Source: Thermotoga sp. Ku-13t
GTDB taxonomy: Bacteria; Thermotogota; Thermotogae; Thermotogales; DSM-5069
Reading direction: 5' to 3'
Assembly (NCBI RefSeq): GCF_011057685.1
Contig: NZ_LNFY01000011.1
Coordinates: 234,406-298,405, forward strand
Length of the DNA: 64,000 nucleotides
Shown in pieces: positions 60,165 to 64,000 of the stretch (positions are counted from its first letter, which is position 1; the number at the start of each line of letters is the position of its first letter). The notes under the pieces were generated by a model. The model made no database searches and was not told where the DNA came from. It saw only the letters and a program-made list of their open reading frames with translations. The position numbers and the translations under genes were made by a program.

Positions 60165-61150
60165 GCTTTCTCCCCCGTGTACAAGAAGCAGGCCACTTTC
60201 ACGTTCGGCTCGATCTCAACGAGCGCAGGTTCCTGTTTCACGCAGATATCCATCGCGTAGGGACATCTGGGATGAAACCTGCATCCAGTTGGTGGATCCA
60301 CCAGGTTCGGTGGGGCGCCCGGGATCACCACGATGCCTCTCTTTTTCACTTCTGGTTCCGGTGTGAGGACCGAGTTCAATAGACCCTGACTGTAAGGGTG
60401 TAAGGGTTTTTCGAGGATTTTATTCATGGGAGAGATCTCGACGATCTTTCCGGCATACATGATCATCATCCTGTCTGCGATCTGTCTCACGGTGGCTATG
60501 TCGTGCGTGATGAAGAAGATGCTCCTTATAATCCCCTGTCGCTTCATCCTTATGAGCACCTTCAGAAACACCTTCTGGTTCACGACATCGAGCGCGGAAG
60601 TTGGTTCATCCGCGATGAGTAACTTTGGATTCAGCAACGTTGCAATGGCTATGACGGCCCTCTGTTTCATACCGCCGCTGAACTCGAAGGGGTATCTCTT
60701 CAGCCACTTCAAGTCGAGCCCGACTTCCTCGAACCTCTCTTTCGCCTTCGCGAGCAACTCCTTTTCAGAGATTCCGTGCGATTCTGCTAGATGCTGTATG
60801 TAAGTTTCTATCCTTATCGTTGGCATGAGTGCGTTCATGGCGGACTGCGGAATGATCGAGATCTCCTTGCCCCAAAGTTTCTTCTTCACTTCTTCTCTCG
60901 ACAGGGTCGACATCTCCCAGGTTTGACCGTTGGATTTGAGAAAGATCTTGCCACCGATCAGCGTGAGTGGCCGATTTATGTTCATGAAAAGAACGTTCGA
61001 AAGCGTCGATTTGCCGCAACCAGATTCGCCGACGACTCCGACGACTTCGTCTTCGAAGATCTCGAAGGAAACTCCGTCCACCGCCTTGACGAATATCTTT
61101 CCAAGCTTGTAGTAGGCTTTGACATCCTGCGCCCGCAACAGCGTGTTCAC
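60161..61150 (-). CDS. Oligosaccharide/oligopeptide ABC transporter ATPase (OppD-like)
   Basis: A 329-residue ATPase: Walker A GESGCGKSTL, signature FSGGMKQRA, Walker B KLLIADEPTSALD, and the C-terminal oligopeptide-type region with GCRFHPRCPYAMDICVKQEP. I prefer GTG 61150, whose Shine-Dalgarno GGAGG is 7 nt away. ATG 61156 is almost in contact with that site and would add two residues. A frame open up to 61300 overlaps the permease gene and is not used. Confidence 0.92.
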   Translation of the reverse strand: MNTLLRAQDVKAYYKLGKIFVKAVDGVSFEIFEDEVVGVVGESGCGKSTLSNVLFMNINRPLTLIGGKIFLKSNGQTWEMSTLSREEVKKKLWGKEISIIPQSAMNALMPTIRIETYIQHLAESHGISEKELLAKAKERFEEVGLDLKWLKRYPFEFSGGMKQRAVIAIATLLNPKLLIADEPTSALDVVNQKVFLKVLIRMKRQGIIRSIFFITHDIATVRQIADRMMIMYAGKIVEISPMNKILEKPLHPYSQGLLNSVLTPEPEVKKRGIVVIPGAPPNLVDPPTGCRFHPRCPYAMDICVKQEPALVEIEPNVKVACFLYTGEKA

Positions 61151-61152
61151 GC

Positions 61153-61995
61153 TCATTCCTCCCTGAGCCTCGGATTGAAAACTTCGTCCATCGCCGTGCT
61201 GATGATCAGCAAAGAAGCGGTGATCGCGACGATCGCCACCCCGGGCGGTACGAACCACCACCACAGGCTTCTTCTGACCGCTTCCATGAGCACCGCCCAC
61301 TGGAGCATGATGCCCAGAGAGATCCCCTTGGTCGGTCCAAGCCCGATCAGGCTCAGCGCTGCTTCACCCAGTATCCCACCGTTTATGAACAGAACGAAGG
61401 CCATGAACGCGTACGTCGCTATGGTTGGAATGAGATCTTCGACTATCAATCTCAGATCTGAATAGCCTGCAAGCACCGAGAGCTGTACGTACTCTCTCGA
61501 CATCACGCTCATGAGCTGTGCCCTTATGGCCCTCGCGAACCACGGCCACTGGAAGAATCCGAGTATCAGGGCGATCATCTCAACGCTTCTAACTTTGAAG
61601 TAGCTCGCTATCAGAATGGCTATCAAAATCGATGGTGTCGTCAGGACTATGTTCGTTATAGCCATCAAAAGATCGTCCACCACACCCCTCTTGACGGCCG
61701 AGAGGGATCCCACTATCGTTCCGATCACTAAGGAGATGAGTGCCGCCAGAAAACCTATGTAGAGCGAAGAGCGTATCCCGTTGAGAAGCTGTGCTAGGAT
61801 GTCTCTGCCGTAGGTGTCCGTGCCGAGTGGGTGCGCGGGCGAGGGTGGTTTTTCGTAGTCCCAGGTCATCTCCATCGGATCGACTCTGTAAATCATCGGT
61901 CCAAACAAACCGAGGAAGAGGAAAAAGAGAAAGATACAGGCCCCTGCGATGAACTTTTTATTTTTGAAAAGCGGTCTGATCATCGTCGCAAACAT
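61153..61995 (-). CDS. ABC transporter permease (OppC-like)
   Basis: A 280-residue permease with N-terminal cytoplasmic segment, a first helix FIAGACIFLFFLFLGLFG, the loop HPLGTDTYGRDILAQLLNG and the EAA-type loop (EAALSLIGLGPTKG). Six helices. It follows the OppB-like gene after 2 nt with AGGAGGAATAAAC upstream. Confidence 0.95.
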   Translation of the reverse strand: MFATMIRPLFKNKKFIAGACIFLFFLFLGLFGPMIYRVDPMEMTWDYEKPPSPAHPLGTDTYGRDILAQLLNGIRSSLYIGFLAALISLVIGTIVGSLSAVKRGVVDDLLMAITNIVLTTPSILIAILIASYFKVRSVEMIALILGFFQWPWFARAIRAQLMSVMSREYVQLSVLAGYSDLRLIVEDLIPTIATYAFMAFVLFINGGILGEAALSLIGLGPTKGISLGIMLQWAVLMEAVRRSLWWWFVPPGVAIVAITASLLIISTAMDEVFNPRLREE

Positions 61996-61997
61996 GT

Positions 61998-63014
61998 TTA
62001 TTCCTCCTGTCCAATTCTCACGCGTGGATCTATCACAGCGTACACGAAATCGACCAGGAAGTTGGCAAGATAAATGGACGCGATCAGTATCACGAAGATA
62101 CCCTGTATAAGTGGATAGTCCAGCGTAGTCAGAGCCCTGAACAACAGATACCCCGTACCAGGGTAGTTGAACACGATTTCCGTGATCAGAGAACCACCGA
62201 GTATGCCTCCCAGCTGCAGGGCGAGTCCTGTTATCTGTGGCAAAAGAGAATTCCTGAAGACGTAGTTGAACACCCTCTTATCCTTCATACCAAGGTATTC
62301 TGCAAACATGGCATAATCGCTTCCAAGCTCGTAGATGACCATCAACCGCATCCCGATGGCCCATCCTCCGAGTGCCGAAACCACGATCGAGGAGAACGGC
62401 AGTACATAATGCTTCAGAACGCTCAGAACGAACGTCCAGCTCCAGTTCGGGATCATTCCCTGTGGATACGCACCCTGGGTTGGAAGTATTCCCAGCCTCA
62501 CACCGAAGAAGAAGATGAAGAGCATTCCGAGCCAGTAATAGGGAATCTGAGACACCACGAGTGAAGTGTTGAGCACCAGTTTGTCCACCCAGGTGTTTCT
62601 CCTGTACGCGGCCAGCGCACCGAGACTGTTGCCCAGAATCCATGCCACAATCGTTGCAGGTAGCAGCAGCATCAACGTCCAGGGAATGACAGGTACGACC
62701 AGGTCCACGACCTTCCTCGGATAGAAGGTTATGGACGTTCCAAGGTTTCCTCGAAACGCCTTGCTCACGAATTCAAAGTACTGCACATACCAGGGCTTTC
62801 CCAGTCCGAACTCTTCCATCAGAGTCCTTTCGGCGGCCCTTATCAGCTCGGGTTTCGCCTGCGCGACGCGTGAAAGGTTCGACAGTATCTGTGCCAGAGG
62901 ATTACCCGGAATCGCCCTCGGAAGTATGAAAACGATCGTCGTGGCAACGATGTAGGTGACCAGGAGAAAAAGGAAGCGTCTTGCAAGGTATTTCACTATT
63001 GATCTGGAAGCCAT
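61998..63014 (-). CDS. ABC transporter permease (OppB-like)
   Basis: A 338-residue permease starting MASRSIVKYLARRFLFLL, typical of OppB. Six helices with the family segments GNLGTSITFYPRKV and a late loop IVLIE-type SLITEIVFNYPGTGYLLFRA. The start is the ATG 3' of the terminator hairpin. It is separated from the binding-protein gene by that hairpin. Confidence 0.95.
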   Translation of the reverse strand: MASRSIVKYLARRFLFLLVTYIVATTIVFILPRAIPGNPLAQILSNLSRVAQAKPELIRAAERTLMEEFGLGKPWYVQYFEFVSKAFRGNLGTSITFYPRKVVDLVVPVIPWTLMLLLPATIVAWILGNSLGALAAYRRNTWVDKLVLNTSLVVSQIPYYWLGMLFIFFFGVRLGILPTQGAYPQGMIPNWSWTFVLSVLKHYVLPFSSIVVSALGGWAIGMRLMVIYELGSDYAMFAEYLGMKDKRVFNYVFRNSLLPQITGLALQLGGILGGSLITEIVFNYPGTGYLLFRALTTLDYPLIQGIFVILIASIYLANFLVDFVYAVIDPRVRIGQEE

Positions 63015-63044
63015 GCGTTCTCTTCTCCCTCTTCAGGTTTCGAA

Positions 63045-63080
63045 TTTTAAAAAACCCGGCCCCGCGTGAGGGCCGGGGGA
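63045..63080 (-). terminator. Hairpin terminator after the binding-protein gene
   Basis: Minus strand: CCCGGCCC (complement of 63070-63077) and GGGCCGGG (63055-63062) form a perfect 8-bp GC stem with a 7-nt loop, followed by a run of T (63045-63054). It lies 8 nt after the stop of the binding-protein gene and before oppB. It probably lets only part of the transcripts continue. Confidence 0.8.
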
Positions 63081-63084
63081 TGGA

Positions 63085-64000
63085 TCACTTCGCTGAAGCC
63101 TGCAGGTCACTGAAAATCTTCGCGGTCGGAATCAGGAAGCCTCCCTTGTCTGTGGTTTCAAACCAGGTCGGAATGGGCTGCGGGTTGTTCTTTGCAGAGA
63201 TTCCGAACAGTGTTGGCAAGGTGTTGGCATGCCACGGTGATGGCCTGAACCAGTACGGATTGTTCTCGGAAGGCCAGCTGGTCCAGTACTTCTCTGAGTA
63301 TTCGTACCAGTGAGCGGTGTAGAACGCCGGAACGCTCGGCATGTCTCTGAGAATGATCTCTTGGATCCTGTAATAAGCGTTCTTTCTCACTTCGGGATCG
63401 AGTGTGGAGACCGCAGAGTCGAGCAACTTCACGATCTCGTCGTTCTCATATCTTTCCCAGTCTCCCGCCCATGTCACTTCGCCGACAGGTGCAGACAGCC
63501 TCTTGTCGAGGACGAACCTGTAGATGTTGAACGGGTGATCGAAACCAGGCCCAACGCTCCAGGAAATGATAAGGTCGAACGTTCCTTTCGTCATTCTGTC
63601 GGCCCAAACTGAATAATCTGGGAACTCCGTAACGACGTCGATACCGATTTCTCTGAGGTTCTTCGCGATCATTTCGCACATCATCATCCAGTCTGTCCAG
63701 CCGTAAGGAACAGAGATGGTGTAGGGACCGAGTCTGGTTCCATCGGGTGCGACCCTGATACCATCGCGACCTTTCTTGAATCCAGCTTCGTCGAGTATTT
63801 TGTTGGCTTTTGCAAGGTCTGTTGGTATTCTTCCATCCGCCGTTCCGAAGGCTTTCTTCCACAGATCGTAGTTGATGTACTGTTTGTTCGGTTCGAACAG
63901 GTCTATCACCATCGACGGATGTGCTTGGCTACCGTAACCGAAGTAAGCCTTCTTCAACATTTCGCTGTACGGTATGGCGTATGCTATTGCTTTCCTGACG
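63085..64000 (-). CDS. Family 5 solute-binding protein, 5' end outside window
   Basis: The C-terminal part (about 304 residues) of an SBP_bac_5 extracellular binding protein; the frame is open to the window edge. Marks are VRKAIAYAIPYSEM, GIDVVTEFPDYSVWADRM, DLIISWSVGPGFDHPFN and a C-terminal WPSENNPYWFRP. It delivers the substrate to the Opp-type permease. In the T. maritima cluster the matching protein binds cellobiose and laminaribiose, so beta-glucosides are the likely cargo; this is inference from gene order. Confidence 0.92.
   Translation of the reverse strand, partial: VRKAIAYAIPYSEMLKKAYFGYGSQAHPSMVIDLFEPNKQYINYDLWKKAFGTADGRIPTDLAKANKILDEAGFKKGRDGIRVAPDGTRLGPYTISVPYGWTDWMMMCEMIAKNLREIGIDVVTEFPDYSVWADRMTKGTFDLIISWSVGPGFDHPFNIYRFVLDKRLSAPVGEVTWAGDWERYENDEIVKLLDSAVSTLDPEVRKNAYYRIQEIILRDMPSVPAFYTAHWYEYSEKYWTSWPSENNPYWFRPSPWHANTLPTLFGISAKNNPQPIPTWFETTDKGGFLIPTAKIFSDLQASAK

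Overview
The window is bacterial and almost certainly from the phylum Thermotogota. The evidence is an Omp-alpha-type protein (SLH domain, long coiled coil, C-terminal membrane anchor), the PolC/PolA pair, CheX, a beta-glucosidase cluster laid out like the one in Thermotoga maritima, and 12-bp AAATCTACCACC elements that closely match the T. maritima DnaA box AAACCTACCACC. Base composition looks close to 50% GC, which would fit a higher-GC Pseudothermotoga better than most Thermotoga; this is an impression, not a calculation. The genome is very compact: ATGA/GTGA overlaps are frequent, several convergent pairs overlap at their 3' ends, and only one stretch longer than 300 bp lacks a gene. I saw no tRNA, rRNA, CRISPR array, transposase or prophage.

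Layout. 1-3.2 kb: two carbohydrate-active genes on the + strand, the first cut by the window edge. 3.2-7.7 kb (-): alkyltransferase Ogt, a class A penicillin-binding protein and an RND-type exporter. 7.7-10.5 kb (+): P1 peptidase and LepA. 10.6-23.4 kb (+): ruvC-polC, rsmG, a lipoate/octanoate transferase, rsmI, a MarR regulator, then an envelope block (PEGA protein, Omp-alpha-like protein, LptA/OstA-like protein), serS, rsmE and a small unknown gene. 23.5-29.4 kb (-): an SBP-HD-GYP sensor, the lysine-fermentation enzymes Kal and Kce, GuaA and an MFS transporter. 29.6-30.9 kb (+): a CcdA/thioredoxin-like redox pair. 31.7-35.7 kb (+): an SRPBCC protein, an FmdB zinc ribbon, methylmalonyl-CoA epimerase, a biotin-dependent decarboxylase (alpha, delta and gamma subunits, with no beta subunit here) and CheW. 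36.9-39.1 kb (+): flaG-fliD behind a near-consensus sigma-28 promoter. 39.1-47.3 kb (-): CBS-ACT protein, UppP, MBL hydrolase, CMD protein, PolA, CheX, a 55-residue membrane peptide, a membrane protein, HPF and RNase G.

47.3-47.8 kb is a gene-free stretch with about ten copies of a GTGGTARATTT-type element in two opposed groups. A run of G and a TAG-trinucleotide tract lie beside the first copy. I read this as the chromosomal replication origin (oriC). minD and minE follow directly, then a YjbQ protein. 49.3-56.8 kb (-): PLP decarboxylase, a GAF protein under an Rrf2 regulator, a LytM/3D envelope lipoprotein, a DUF2225 protein, FtsY and ProS. 57.0-64 kb (-): a beta-glucoside utilisation operon with GH3 beta-glucosidase, a small membrane protein, two ABC ATPases, two permeases and a truncated binding protein. 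A strong hairpin terminator follows the binding-protein gene and another ends the operon.

The features most worth following up are the origin and its unwinding-element architecture, a hairpin that exactly fills the gap between the Shine-Dalgarno and start codon of rsmG, the sigma-28 promoter of flaG-fliD, the envelope block, and several hybrid or orphan arrangements in redox, signalling and lysine-fermentation genes.
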